Shown here: positions 1 through 6,736 of the stretch, piece after piece
Numbering within the stretch: position 1 is the stretch's first letter
Layout: each line of letters begins with the position of its first letter
Source of the DNA: Halomonas sp.
GTDB taxonomy: Bacteria > Pseudomonadota > Gammaproteobacteria > Pseudomonadales > Halomonadaceae
Length of the DNA stretch: 9,116 nucleotides
Assembly (NCBI GenBank): GCA_007129225.1
Contig: SKVX01000176.1
Location: 1-9,116, forward strand
Direction: 5' to 3'
The notes under the pieces: generated by a model
The model's input: only the letters and a program-made list of their open reading frames with translations
What the model was told of the DNA's origin: nothing
The model's database searches: none
Made by a program: the position numbers and the translations under genes

Positions 1-57
<57 letters not shown>

Positions 58-68
58 AGGGTTGGGCA

Positions 69-91
69 GGCGTCCACATTGTACGGACGCC
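69..91. repeat. 7-bp inverted repeat around the tRNA promoter -10 box
   Basis: GGCGTCC (69-75) and GGACGCC (85-91) form a perfect 7-bp stem with a 9-base loop. There is no run of T on either side, so it is not a standard intrinsic terminator. It could still slow or end transcription coming out of bioD, or be an operator-like dyad over the tRNA promoter. Its function is unknown. Confidence 0.4.
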
Positions 92-105
92 CGCCGGCAA
101 GTCAA
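78..105 (-). promoter_or_regulatory. Probable sigma-70 promoter of tRNA-Leu
   Basis: On the minus strand there is a -35 hexamer TTGACT (105-100), a 16-bp spacer and a -10 hexamer TACAAT (83-78). Each is one mismatch from consensus. Transcription would start near 71, about 14 bases before the tRNA 5' end at 57. The stretch just after the -10 box is G+C rich (GGACGCC), like the discriminators of stringently controlled stable-RNA promoters. The -35 box contains the TGA stop codon of bioD, so the promoter is embedded in the end of that gene. It is predicted from sequence alone. Confidence 0.65.
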
Positions 106-803
106 TCGTCATCGGGCAGCGTGAGACAGGCGGCGGCTGACTCGGGGCGCATCGGCCCATCGAAGGCGTCCAATCGTGGCAGGATGCCCAGGCAGGGGCC
201 GGGGAGAGTCCGCTCGAGGCTGGCCAGGTTGGCGTCATAGAGAGCGGCGTCGGCGGCAAAGTCGGCGTCGAGCAGATTGCCTATCCAACCGGCCAGGCGC
301 AGTCCATCGGCGAGGATCGCTTCCGCGGTTAGACGCGCATGGCTGATACAGCCAAGCCGAAGGCCGACGACGAGGATCACCGGCAGTGCGAGGCGAACGG
401 CCAGCCCGGAGAGATCCTCGCTGTCATTGATGGGCACCCGCCAGCCCCCCGCCCCTTCGATCAGGGTCAGGTGCTGGGGGCCTTCCAGCAGCGGCTCGAC
501 ATGGCCTGCCAGTGCCGCCAGTGAGATGCTCCGGCCGTCCTGTTGTGCCGCCAGGTGGGGGGCAATGGCAGGAGAGAAGGCGAAGGGATTGACCACGGCA
601 TAGGCTACGGTCGGCTCGCTGCGCGACTGCAGGGCGAGCGCATCGTCGTTGCGTAGTCCTGCGCTGGTAAGCCGGCAGCCCGAGGCGACGGGCTTCAGGC
701 CGAGGGTGGAAAGGCCTTGGCGACGAGCCCTGGCCAGCAGGCCGGCTGTGGCCAGGGTCTTGCCGGCATCGGTGTCGGTACCGGTAACGAAATAGGCAGG
801 CAT
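102..803 (-). CDS. bioD: Dethiobiotin synthetase BioD
   Basis: BioD is an ATP-dependent cytoplasmic enzyme that closes the ureido ring of 7,8-diaminopelargonic acid with CO2 to give dethiobiotin, the step before BioB. The 233-residue protein has the usual family length. A P-loop GTDTDAGKT lies at residues 8-16 with Lys15. GLKPVASG follows, with Lys37 at the position of the E. coli substrate-binding lysine, and EGAGGW lies at 116-121. The ATG at 803 is 5 bp after the bioC stop, and an AGGAA ribosome site sits inside the bioC end. It is the last gene of the operon. Its TGA stop lies within the probable -35 box of the downstream tRNA gene. Its substrate comes from BioA, which is not in this window. 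Confidence 0.96.
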   Translation of the reverse strand: MPAYFVTGTDTDAGKTLATAGLLARARRQGLSTLGLKPVASGCRLTSAGLRNDDALALQSRSEPTVAYAVVNPFAFSPAIAPHLAAQQDGRSISLAALAGHVEPLLEGPQHLTLIEGAGGWRVPINDSEDLSGLAVRLALPVILVVGLRLGCISHARLTAEAILADGLRLAGWIGNLLDADFAADAALYDANLASLERTLPGPCLGILPRLDAFDGPMRPESAAACLTLPDDD

Positions 804-808
804 CGGGC

Positions 809-1600
809 TCAGTTCCTGTCGAGAATCAGCGTCAGGCGCGTGTAGCTCACCGGCAACCCCTGGGGCTCGCGCAGGGCTTCGAAGCGTCGGTTAGCGTGTG
901 CCAGGTCCGCCCGGGTGATGCGGGCGTCGGGGCGTGCCGTCTGGGCGCCGATGCCCTTGATGGAGGCCATCACCGCGGCCAGGTCCGGATAGAAGAAGCG
1001 CTCGACGCGCTCCTCCAAACGAATGCCGTTGAAGCCGGCCAACCGGGCACTGGCCAGGTGCTGCTCGCGGGAGCGAAAGCCGAGCAGGCCGGAGGAGGAC
1101 CAGGCATGGGCCACTTCGCCCAGGGTGTCCGGCCCCAGGGTGTTGATCAGGGCGCGGCCACCTGGGCGCAGCACGCGCTGAACCTCCGACAGCACGACAT
1201 CCAGGTCGGGGCACCACTGAATGGCCAGGTTGGAGAAGACGAGGTCCTGCGTCGCATCGTCCAGCGGCAGCGCGCCGGCATCGGCCTGGAGCCACCGGAT
1301 GCACTCGCCATGATCGTCGCGTGCCTTGGCGAGCATGCCGGGGGCCAGGTCGAGGCCGGTTACCCGGGCATTCTGCCCGTAGCGAGAGGCCAGGCGCGCG
1401 CTCCAGTGTCCCGGGCCGCAGCCGAGATCGAGGATGGCTGTGGCACGCAAGGGCAGGTGGCGCCAGAGCGCCTCGCCCATGGATAGCTGCGCTCCGGCCA
1501 GGATGGCATAGCGGGAAGCGGCGCGGGAGAAGGCGTGAGCCACCCGGCTGCGCCATGTGTCGGCTTCGACAGGGGTGATGACTTGAGCGGCCCCCGTCAT
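809..1600 (-). CDS. bioC: Malonyl-ACP O-methyltransferase BioC
   Basis: BioC methylates the free carboxyl of malonyl-ACP with S-adenosylmethionine. This disguises it as a fatty-acid primer so that the fatty-acid synthase can build pimeloyl-ACP methyl ester. The 263-residue protein is a class I SAM methyltransferase. Its N-terminal AFSRAASRY (about 23-31) is typical of BioC, motif I is ILDLGCGPG at 56-64, then come the acidic GLDLAPGM strand and FSNLAIQW, a BioC signature. The E. coli enzyme is a little over 250 residues. The ATG overlaps the bioH stop by ATGA, with a strong GGAGGAGGT ribosome site just upstream, which fits translational coupling to bioH. Placement beside bioH, its pathway partner, supports the call over a generic methyltransferase. 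Confidence 0.94.
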   Translation of the reverse strand: MTGAAQVITPVEADTWRSRVAHAFSRAASRYAILAGAQLSMGEALWRHLPLRATAILDLGCGPGHWSARLASRYGQNARVTGLDLAPGMLAKARDDHGECIRWLQADAGALPLDDATQDLVFSNLAIQWCPDLDVVLSEVQRVLRPGGRALINTLGPDTLGEVAHAWSSSGLLGFRSREQHLASARLAGFNGIRLEERVERFFYPDLAAVMASIKGIGAQTARPDARITRADLAHANRRFEALREPQGLPVSYTRLTLILDRN

Positions 1601-2349
1601 GACACCTCCTCCCTGCTGCCGGCAGTTTCGTTCCGGCCATCGCCGGCGCGCCGGGTGATATCCACCAGTCGGGATGCCAGCAGGTCTGGACGGGTGAGCA
1701 TCGGACAGTGCCCTGTCGCGCTGAGTGTGACGTCGGCGGCGTGTCGCGAAGCGGGCGAGAGCAGGGGATCCTGCTGACCTGCCATGCGTAGTACGCTGCA
1801 GGGGGGGGCGGCCAGTATAGGGGCAACATCGAGTGTGGCCAGTTGGATGAGCCCCATGGCCAGTGTCGAGTGGGGTGCGCTGGGCTTTCTACCGATCAGG
1901 TCCAGCAGCCGTCGGCGGGCGGTGCGTGGGTCGGGTTCACCCTGAAGCTGCCAGCGCAGGAAGTGCTGCCAGGTCGCTTCCGGGCTGCGTGCAAAGGCTC
2001 TTCGGAAGGTGCCCAGCTCCTGCGGAGTGACACCCTCCATGCTGCAGAATCGGGGGCCGGTTCCCAGCATGACCAGGGTGCGTGGTGCAGGCAGGTGCGC
2101 AAGCAGAGCGCAGGCAAGCAACCCGCCCAGCGACCAGCCGACCCAAACCGCATCGGCAGGAAGCGCCGCTGCCATCCGGCGACCAAAGCCGGCCAGGTCA
2201 TCGGGGGCCAGCATTTCATCGAGCGCCTGAACGGCATAGCCCGGCCAGTCGGGAGTCGTCACCTCGACATCATCGGGCCAGTAGGGGGCAAGGGGCTGCC
2301 AGATCCGGGCATCGATGCCCCAGCCGGAGAGCAGTACCAGTTTCGTCAT
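1597..2349 (-). CDS. bioH: Pimeloyl-ACP methyl ester carboxylesterase BioH
   Basis: BioH is an alpha/beta hydrolase that removes the methyl group from pimeloyl-ACP methyl ester, ending chain elongation and releasing pimeloyl-ACP for BioF. The 250-residue protein starts directly at the first strand LVLLSGWG. It has the nucleophile elbow GWSLGG with Ser73, Asp194 in GQQDPLLSP and His214 in ATGHCPML, a complete Ser-Asp-His triad in family order. It lacks the short N-terminal extension of E. coli BioH and has LSGWG where many hydrolases have LHGWG. A family member with another substrate cannot be ruled out from sequence, but its position between bioF and bioC, with ATGA overlaps on both sides, makes BioH by far the best call. 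The last 20 or so residues are polar and probably disordered. Confidence 0.9.
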   Translation of the reverse strand: MTKLVLLSGWGIDARIWQPLAPYWPDDVEVTTPDWPGYAVQALDEMLAPDDLAGFGRRMAAALPADAVWVGWSLGGLLACALLAHLPAPRTLVMLGTGPRFCSMEGVTPQELGTFRRAFARSPEATWQHFLRWQLQGEPDPRTARRRLLDLIGRKPSAPHSTLAMGLIQLATLDVAPILAAPPCSVLRMAGQQDPLLSPASRHAADVTLSATGHCPMLTRPDLLASRLVDITRRAGDGRNETAGSREEVS

Positions 2350-3506
2350 GCCGCACGCTCCGCCTGTTGAAGGCCTGCCAGGGCTTTCAGCAAGGCATCG
2401 AGGGTGTCGTGGGTATGTCGCGCACTGAGGGTAATACGCAGGCGCGCCTGGCCTTGCGGTACGGTGGGCGGTCGAATGGCGCCGACGAGAAAGCCGGCTT
2501 CCCGCAGCGCGGCGGCCCAGCGCAGGGTGCGGGCGCTATCGCCCAGCAGCAGCGGCTGGATCGGCGTGTCGGAGTGGGCAAGCGGCAGCCCGAGCTGCTC
2601 GGCCTCATGGCGAAAATAGCGTACCAGGCTCAGCAGCCGGGTCCGTCGCTCCGGTTCGGCAACGAGAATGTCCAGTGCCATCAGGGTGGCGGCGGCCACG
2701 CCGGGGGGCTGGGCCGTGGTATAGACATAGGGACGAGCGAACTGGATCAGATGGTCGATCAGTTCATGGCTGCCGGCGACGAAGGCACCGGCGGTTCCCA
2801 GGGCCTTGCCCAGGGTGCCGACCAGGATCGGCACCCCCGCGGCATCCCGGGCTCGTCCTGCACACCCTTCCCCACGGTCGCCGAGGACACCCAGGCCATG
2901 GGCGTCATCGATCATCAGCCAGGCGTCGTGTCGGGCGCTGACGGCGGCCAGGCCCTCGATATCGGCCACGTCGCCATCCATGCTGAAGACCCCGTCGCTG
3001 ATCACCAGCTTGAGGGTGTCGGACGGCAACCGTGCAAGAAGGCGGTCAAGGTCATCCAGGTCTCGGTGGTGGAAGCGTCGCGAACGGGCGCCGGCAAGCC
3101 GCGCCCCATCGAGCAGCGAGGCATGGTTTAGGCGATCCTGGAAAAGATGGGTCGTGTTGTCGCAGAGCGCCTGCAGAGTGCCCAGGTTGGCCATGTAGCC
3201 GGTTGAGAAGAGCAGCGCCCGTGGCCGGCCGGTAAGATCGGCAAGGCGCTGCTCCAGGGCCTCATGGACGCCGAGGTGGCCGCTGACCAGGTGCGAGGCG
3301 CCGGCACCGGCACCGAAGCGGCTGGCGCCCTCGGCCTGGGCCTCGGCCAGGCGTGGGTCCCGGGCCAGGCCGAGGTAGTCGTTGCCGGCGAAGTCATGCA
3401 TGTCGCTATCAGGCCCGTGCGTATACCGCTGGCGCCAGAGCCCCTGGAGCCTGCGCTCCTGTGCTCGGGCAGCGAGCTGCCGGGACCAGTTGGACTGCTG
3501 GATCAC
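2346..3506 (-). CDS. bioF: 8-amino-7-oxononanoate synthase BioF
   Basis: BioF is a PLP enzyme of the alpha-oxoamine synthase family. It condenses pimeloyl-ACP (or pimeloyl-CoA) with L-alanine, losing CO2, to form 8-amino-7-oxononanoate. The 386-residue length is normal. Visible features are NDYLGLA at 42-48, GAGASHLVSGH near 67-77, the PLP-nitrogen aspartate in IDDAHGLG (199-206) and the Schiff-base Lys234 in GTLGKALG. The start is GTG at 3506, not ATG. The next in-frame ATG is residue 36 and would remove conserved N-terminal sequence. A short GAGG ribosome site precedes the GTG. It begins 8 bp after the bioB stop and its own stop overlaps the bioH start by ATGA. Confidence 0.96.
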   Translation of the reverse strand: MIQQSNWSRQLAARAQERRLQGLWRQRYTHGPDSDMHDFAGNDYLGLARDPRLAEAQAEGASRFGAGAGASHLVSGHLGVHEALEQRLADLTGRPRALLFSTGYMANLGTLQALCDNTTHLFQDRLNHASLLDGARLAGARSRRFHHRDLDDLDRLLARLPSDTLKLVISDGVFSMDGDVADIEGLAAVSARHDAWLMIDDAHGLGVLGDRGEGCAGRARDAAGVPILVGTLGKALGTAGAFVAGSHELIDHLIQFARPYVYTTAQPPGVAAATLMALDILVAEPERRTRLLSLVRYFRHEAEQLGLPLAHSDTPIQPLLLGDSARTLRWAAALREAGFLVGAIRPPTVPQGQARLRITLSARHTHDTLDALLKALAGLQQAERAA

Positions 3507-3514
3507 GACGCGCC

Positions 3515-4624
3515 TCAGGCCAGGGTGGCGTCGTAGGCGAGGGCATCGGCCCTGGACTGGCCCGTCTTGATGGCCATGGCCGCTTCCAGGGTTTCCTGGT
3601 GGCGTGAGTCGTCTGTGCAGGTCTCCCGACGCTCGGGGTGCAGGCCGAGCTTGTCGAAAAGGGCGCGGTCCCGTTCCGCCTGGGGATTGGCGGTGGTCAG
3701 CAGCCGCTCACCGTAGAAGATGGAGTTGGCGCCTGCCAGGAAGGCCAGTGCCTGGGTGGACTCGCTCATCTGCTCGCGCCCGGCGGAGAGTCGCACGTGG
3801 CTCCTTGGCATCAGGATGCGGGCCACGGCGATGGCGCGGATGAAGACGATGGGGTCAAGATCCTCGACATCCTCCAGCGGCGTGCCGGGTACCTTGACCA
3901 GCATGTTGATGGGCACCGACTCGGGGTGCGGCTCCAGGCGGACCAGCTGCTGCAGCAGGGCCGCCCGGTCTCGGGGCGCCTCGCCCATGCCCAGGATCCC
4001 CCCGGAACAGACCTTCATGCCCGCTTCCCGCACGCTCGCCAGCGTCTCCAGCCGGTCGCCATAGGTACGCGTGGTGATGATCTCGCCATAGTACTCCGGG
4101 GAGGTATCGAGGTTGTGGTTATAGTAGTCGAGCCCGGCGCCGGCCAGCCGCTTGGCCTGATCGCCGTCCACCATGCCGAGGGTCATGCAGGTCTCGAGCC
4201 CCAGCGACTTGACCCGGCTGACCATCTGCATTACCACCTCGAGGTCCTTCTCCCGGGGGGTGCGCCAGGCGGCCCCCATGCAGAAGCGGCTCGCTCCGGC
4301 GTCGCGTGCCGCTCTGGCCTGCTCCACCACCTTCTCGATCTCCAGCAGCTTCTCCTTGTCGAGGTCGGTGTTGTAATGACCCGACTGGGGGCAGTACTTG
4401 CAGTCCTCGGGGCAGGCGCCGGTCTTGATCGACAGCAGGGTGGAAACCTGCACGGCGTTGGGGTCGAAATGGGCGCGATGCACCTGCTGGGCCCGAAACA
4501 GCAGGTCGTTGAAGGGCAGGGCAAAGAGCGCCTCGATCTCGGCCAGGGACCAGTCGTGGCGGACCTCGGATTTTCCGGCTAGGGTCTGCTCAGGGGGGGT
4601 GGGTGGCGTAGGCGCTGTGGACAT
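3515..4624 (-). CDS. bioB: Biotin synthase BioB
   Basis: BioB is a radical-SAM enzyme that inserts sulfur into dethiobiotin to make biotin, using a 4Fe-4S cluster and a sacrificial 2Fe-2S cluster. From the ATG at 4624 it has 369 residues. The radical-SAM motif CPEDCKYC gives Cys71, Cys75 and Cys78. Cys115, Cys146, Cys206 and Arg278 match the E. coli 2Fe-2S ligands Cys97, Cys128, Cys188 and Arg260, all with the same offset of 18. YNHNLDTSPE and SAGREQM are also present. A TTG at 4645 would add seven residues (MTKASLN), but it lies inside the probable BirA operator and has no ribosome site, so ATG is preferred, although its own ribosome site (GCGAG) is weak. A proline-rich N-terminal tail of about 20 residues is extra relative to E. 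coli. It is the first gene of the bio operon. Confidence 0.96.
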   Translation of the reverse strand: MSTAPTPPTPPEQTLAGKSEVRHDWSLAEIEALFALPFNDLLFRAQQVHRAHFDPNAVQVSTLLSIKTGACPEDCKYCPQSGHYNTDLDKEKLLEIEKVVEQARAARDAGASRFCMGAAWRTPREKDLEVVMQMVSRVKSLGLETCMTLGMVDGDQAKRLAGAGLDYYNHNLDTSPEYYGEIITTRTYGDRLETLASVREAGMKVCSGGILGMGEAPRDRAALLQQLVRLEPHPESVPINMLVKVPGTPLEDVEDLDPIVFIRAIAVARILMPRSHVRLSAGREQMSESTQALAFLAGANSIFYGERLLTTANPQAERDRALFDKLGLHPERRETCTDDSRHQETLEAAMAIKTGQSRADALAYDATLA

Positions 4625-4640
4625 GTTCAGGCTCGCTTTG

Positions 4641-4668
4641 GTCAACCGGTTGGATAATTTTGGTTGAC
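4641..4668 (-). promoter_or_regulatory. Probable BirA operator upstream of bioB
   Basis: GTCAACC (4641-4647) and GGTTGAC (4662-4668) are perfect 7-bp inverted arms separated by 14 bp. Each arm differs from the known BirA half-site core GTAAACC/GGTTTAC at one base, and the spacing is close to that of known biotin operators. It lies 17 bp upstream of the bioB ATG, where bound BirA-biotinyl-AMP would block the promoter or early transcription. The spacer contains an A+T stretch that on the minus strand reads AATTAT (4659-4654), a possible -10 box. The identification combines the visible symmetry with established knowledge of BirA sites. Repression by biotin is inferred. Confidence 0.75.
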
Positions 4669-4694
4669 GGTAGGATTGCGTAGGGGCTCATTGC

Positions 4695-4700
4695 TGTCAA
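4695..4700 (-). promoter_or_regulatory. Candidate -35 box of the bioB promoter
   Basis: On the minus strand TTGACA (4700-4695) is a perfect consensus -35 hexamer about 70 bp before the bioB ATG. The hexamer 17 bp downstream, AATCCT (4677-4672), is a poor -10 box. An alternative -10, AATTAT at 4659-4654, lies inside the BirA operator but has only a weak -35 (TACGCA). I cannot decide between the two. In either case the operator would lie over or just after the promoter. Confidence 0.4.
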
Positions 4701-4723
4701 CCCTTGTCTCTTGAAGAGTTAAC
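4696..4723. promoter_or_regulatory. Possible second, weaker BirA-like site
   Basis: GTCAACC (4696-4702) is identical to the first operator's arm. Exactly 14 bp later comes AGTTAAC (4717-4723), which matches the reverse arm at five of seven bases. The geometry equals that of the site at 4641-4668, offset by 55 bp. The left arm also contains the reverse of the TTGACA -35 box, so part of the match could be the promoter itself. It is a candidate only. Confidence 0.35.
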
Positions 4724-4854
4724 TAGGGGTGGCGAGGCCTCAGGCAAGACGTGTCATGAAAGGGAGTACTGCGAAAACGAGGCTGCAAGGAGAAGCGACG
4801 CAGGAGAAGAGCAGCACGGTAATAACCAAGGCCAGGGATGGGAGGGGGAGCGCG

Positions 4855-5649
4855 ATGGAGAACATGGCGAACAGGTCGGATAAGGTGGCGGCGAAGTGGC
4901 GGGCGTCTGTTGCCGGGCAGGGCTGGCGGAACTGGCCCCGGCTGGCGCTCTCGGGACTGGACGGCGGCCTGCGACGCCTATTGCCCGGCCGCTGTGCCTT
5001 CTGCCTGGCGCCCGGCGAGGCCGGGCAGCCCTGGTGCCAGGCCTGTTTCGAAACATTGCCCTGGAATCTCCCGGCCTGTCCTCGCTGTGGGGAACCGCAG
5101 CCCTCCGGCTCGCTGGAGGGTCGGCTCTGCGGTCACTGTCTGGCGCACCCACCGAGCTTCGACAAGACCTGGGCGCCGCTGCGCTACCAGGACGAAGTGG
5201 TGTCCCTCATGCAGCGCTTCAAGTTCCAGGCCTCGCCCCGGGCGGGCAGCGTGCTGATGGCGTTGCTGGAAGCCGGGCTCACTGACGTGCCACGGCCGGA
5301 TGCGCTGATCGCCGTACCGCTGCATCCCAATCGGGCGCGGCAGCGGGGGTTCAACCAGGCGGAATGGCTGGCCCGACGCCTGGCCCCACGCCTTGGTGTC
5401 CCACTGCGGCTGGCCAGGCGCCTGGGCGATACCCCATCCCAGCGGGGGCTTGATCGCAGCGAGCGGCGTCGCAATCTGAAGGAGGGCTTCGAGGTGCCCG
5501 GCCCGTTACCGGGAAGAGTGGCGCTGCTGGATGATGTCATGACCACCGGGGCGACGCTGGACGCCCTGGCCCGTGCGTGCCGCCGTGCCGGTGCCGAAGC
5601 GGTGGAGGCCTGGGCGGTAGCGCGTACGCCATTTTCGCAACTCTGGTAG
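4855..5649 (+). CDS. comF: ComF family phosphoribosyltransferase-like protein
   Basis: ComF proteins join an N-terminal zinc-ribbon-like region to a type I phosphoribosyltransferase fold. They are needed for DNA uptake in naturally transformable bacteria, though the biochemical role is unsettled. From the ATG at 4855 the protein has 264 residues. Four CxxC pairs occur at 47/50, 61/64, 75/78 and 92/95. A conserved GFNQAEWLA lies near residue 165, and the PRPP-binding loop LLDDVMTTGAT is at 224-234. The ATG at 4855 is chosen because a purine-rich ribosome site (GGAGGGGGAG) precedes it. An in-frame GTG at 4729 would add 42 low-complexity residues without family resemblance. It is divergent from bioB, an arrangement I recall from Pseudomonas. 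A competence role in this organism is not shown by the sequence. Confidence 0.9.
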   Translation: MENMANRSDKVAAKWRASVAGQGWRNWPRLALSGLDGGLRRLLPGRCAFCLAPGEAGQPWCQACFETLPWNLPACPRCGEPQPSGSLEGRLCGHCLAHPPSFDKTWAPLRYQDEVVSLMQRFKFQASPRAGSVLMALLEAGLTDVPRPDALIAVPLHPNRARQRGFNQAEWLARRLAPRLGVPLRLARRLGDTPSQRGLDRSERRRNLKEGFEVPGPLPGRVALLDDVMTTGATLDALARACRRAGAEAVEAWAVARTPFSQLW

Positions 5650-5683
5650 CATGCAACTCCCTTACTGGAACTCCGGAGGCAGC

Positions 5684-6667
5684 ATGGCGTCGACGCACCC
5701 CTTTGCCCGGCTTGAACCGTCACGGATTGTGGCGGCGGTGGAGTCCCTGGGCCTGTGGCTGCCCGGCGAGCCTTTCGCCCTGAACAGCTATGAAAATCGC
5801 GTCTTCCTGGTGCATGACGAGGAGCGCCGGCGCTGGGTGGTCAAGTTCTACCGCCCCGAGCGCTGGACCGATGCCCAGATACAGGAGGAGCACGACTTCC
5901 TGATCGAGCTGGAAGAGGCCGGGGTGGCGGTATCAGCGCCGTGGCGGGATGCGGCAGGGCAATCGTTGCATCATGATCAGGGGTTTCGTTTCACGCTCTT
6001 TCCCCAGGTGTCGGGGCAGGCCCCCGAGCTGGAAAACCCCGCGCACCTGTTCGCCATGGGCGAGGTCATCGGCGCGCTGCATGCCGTTGGCGAGCGCTCG
6101 TCATTTCGGCACCGTAGCAAGCTGGACCTGGATGGCATGGTGCTGGAAGCGAGGGAGCGGGTGCTGGGCAGCCACTGGCTGGGGCGTCAGCAGCGCCGAG
6201 CCTATGAGCGGGTGACCGCCGCCCTTCACGAGGCCCTTCAGCCGCATGCCTGGGCTGGGGAGAAAGCGATCCGCGTGCATGGCGACTGCCATATCGGCAA
6301 TGTGCTTGGACGCGACGAGAACTTCACCCTGGTGGACTTCGATGACTGCCTGATGGCCCCAGCAATCCAGGACCTCTGGATGCTGCTCACGGCGGAGCAC
6401 GACGCCGAGTGGCAGATGCAGCTGTCGGAAGTGATGGAGGGCTACGAGCAGCACCGAGACTTCGATCGCCGTGAGCTGGCGTTGATCGAGCCGCTGAGAA
6501 CCTTTCGACTGATGCGCCATAGCGCCTGGCTGGTGGCACGCTGGGAGGATCCCGCTTTTCCACCGGCCTTTCCCTGGCTGGCCGATGCCGGCTATTGGGA
6601 TAGCCATATTCGCATGCTGGAGCAGCAGCGCCTGCTGCTGGAAAAAGAGCCCCGCTGGCTGGCCTGA
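5684..6667 (+). CDS. srkA: Stress response kinase A (SrkA/YihE)
   Basis: SrkA is a cytoplasmic Ser/Thr kinase of the choline-kinase-like fold. In E. coli it protects cells from stress-induced death by countering the MazEF/ROS pathway. From the ATG at 5684 the protein has 327 residues, against about 328 in E. coli. It shares LNSYENRV (33-40), VVKFYRPERWT (52-62), the catalytic loop HGDCHIGN (199-206, with Asp201 and Asn206), metal-binding VDFDD (217-221), QDLWMLL and IEPLR. The start is fixed by GGAGG at 5675-5679, four bases before the ATG. An upstream ATG at 5651 has no such site. It lies 34 bp after the comF stop in the same direction, so co-transcription is likely. No dsbA follows, unlike in E. 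coli. Confidence 0.95.
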   Translation: MASTHPFARLEPSRIVAAVESLGLWLPGEPFALNSYENRVFLVHDEERRRWVVKFYRPERWTDAQIQEEHDFLIELEEAGVAVSAPWRDAAGQSLHHDQGFRFTLFPQVSGQAPELENPAHLFAMGEVIGALHAVGERSSFRHRSKLDLDGMVLEARERVLGSHWLGRQQRRAYERVTAALHEALQPHAWAGEKAIRVHGDCHIGNVLGRDENFTLVDFDDCLMAPAIQDLWMLLTAEHDAEWQMQLSEVMEGYEQHRDFDRRELALIEPLRTFRLMRHSAWLVARWEDPAFPPAFPWLADAGYWDSHIRMLEQQRLLLEKEPRWLA

Positions 6668-6697
6668 TGAGTCGCCTTTAGCGGCGGAGAGCGGCTG

Positions 6698-6716
6698 ACG
6701 CGCCCTGAGGGCGCGT
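6698..6716. terminator. Hairpin between convergent genes, probable bidirectional terminator
   Basis: ACGCGCCC (6698-6705) and GGGCGCGT (6709-6716) form a perfect 8-bp stem with a TGA loop. It sits in the 69-bp gap between the srkA stop and the stop of the convergent gene at 6737. There is no good T-run on either side (only TTA after the plus-strand stem), so efficiency is uncertain. The convergent location and the strength of the stem are the main arguments. Confidence 0.55.
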
Positions 6717-6736
6717 TAGCGCGTTCTGGGAGAGAG

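Noticed and set aside
891..1829. Minus-strand frame overlapping bioC and bioH in another phase
   Set aside because: It runs across two real genes on the same strand and has a Pro/Arg/Gly-rich composition typical of a frame-shifted reading.
2082..3131. Long plus-strand open frame (349 codons) opposite bioH and bioF
   Set aside because: It is antisense to two well-conserved genes, and its sequence is rich in Gly, Arg, Gln and Pro with no recognisable domain, as expected of shadow frames in G+C-rich DNA.
3638..4582. Long plus-strand open frame (314 codons) opposite bioB
   Set aside because: It is fully antisense to bioB, whose every iron-sulfur ligand is conserved. The frame has no ribosome site or domain.
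4729..4854. N-terminal extension of comF from a GTG at 4729
   Set aside because: The 42 extra residues are low-complexity and unlike ComF, and a strong ribosome site precedes the ATG at 4855.
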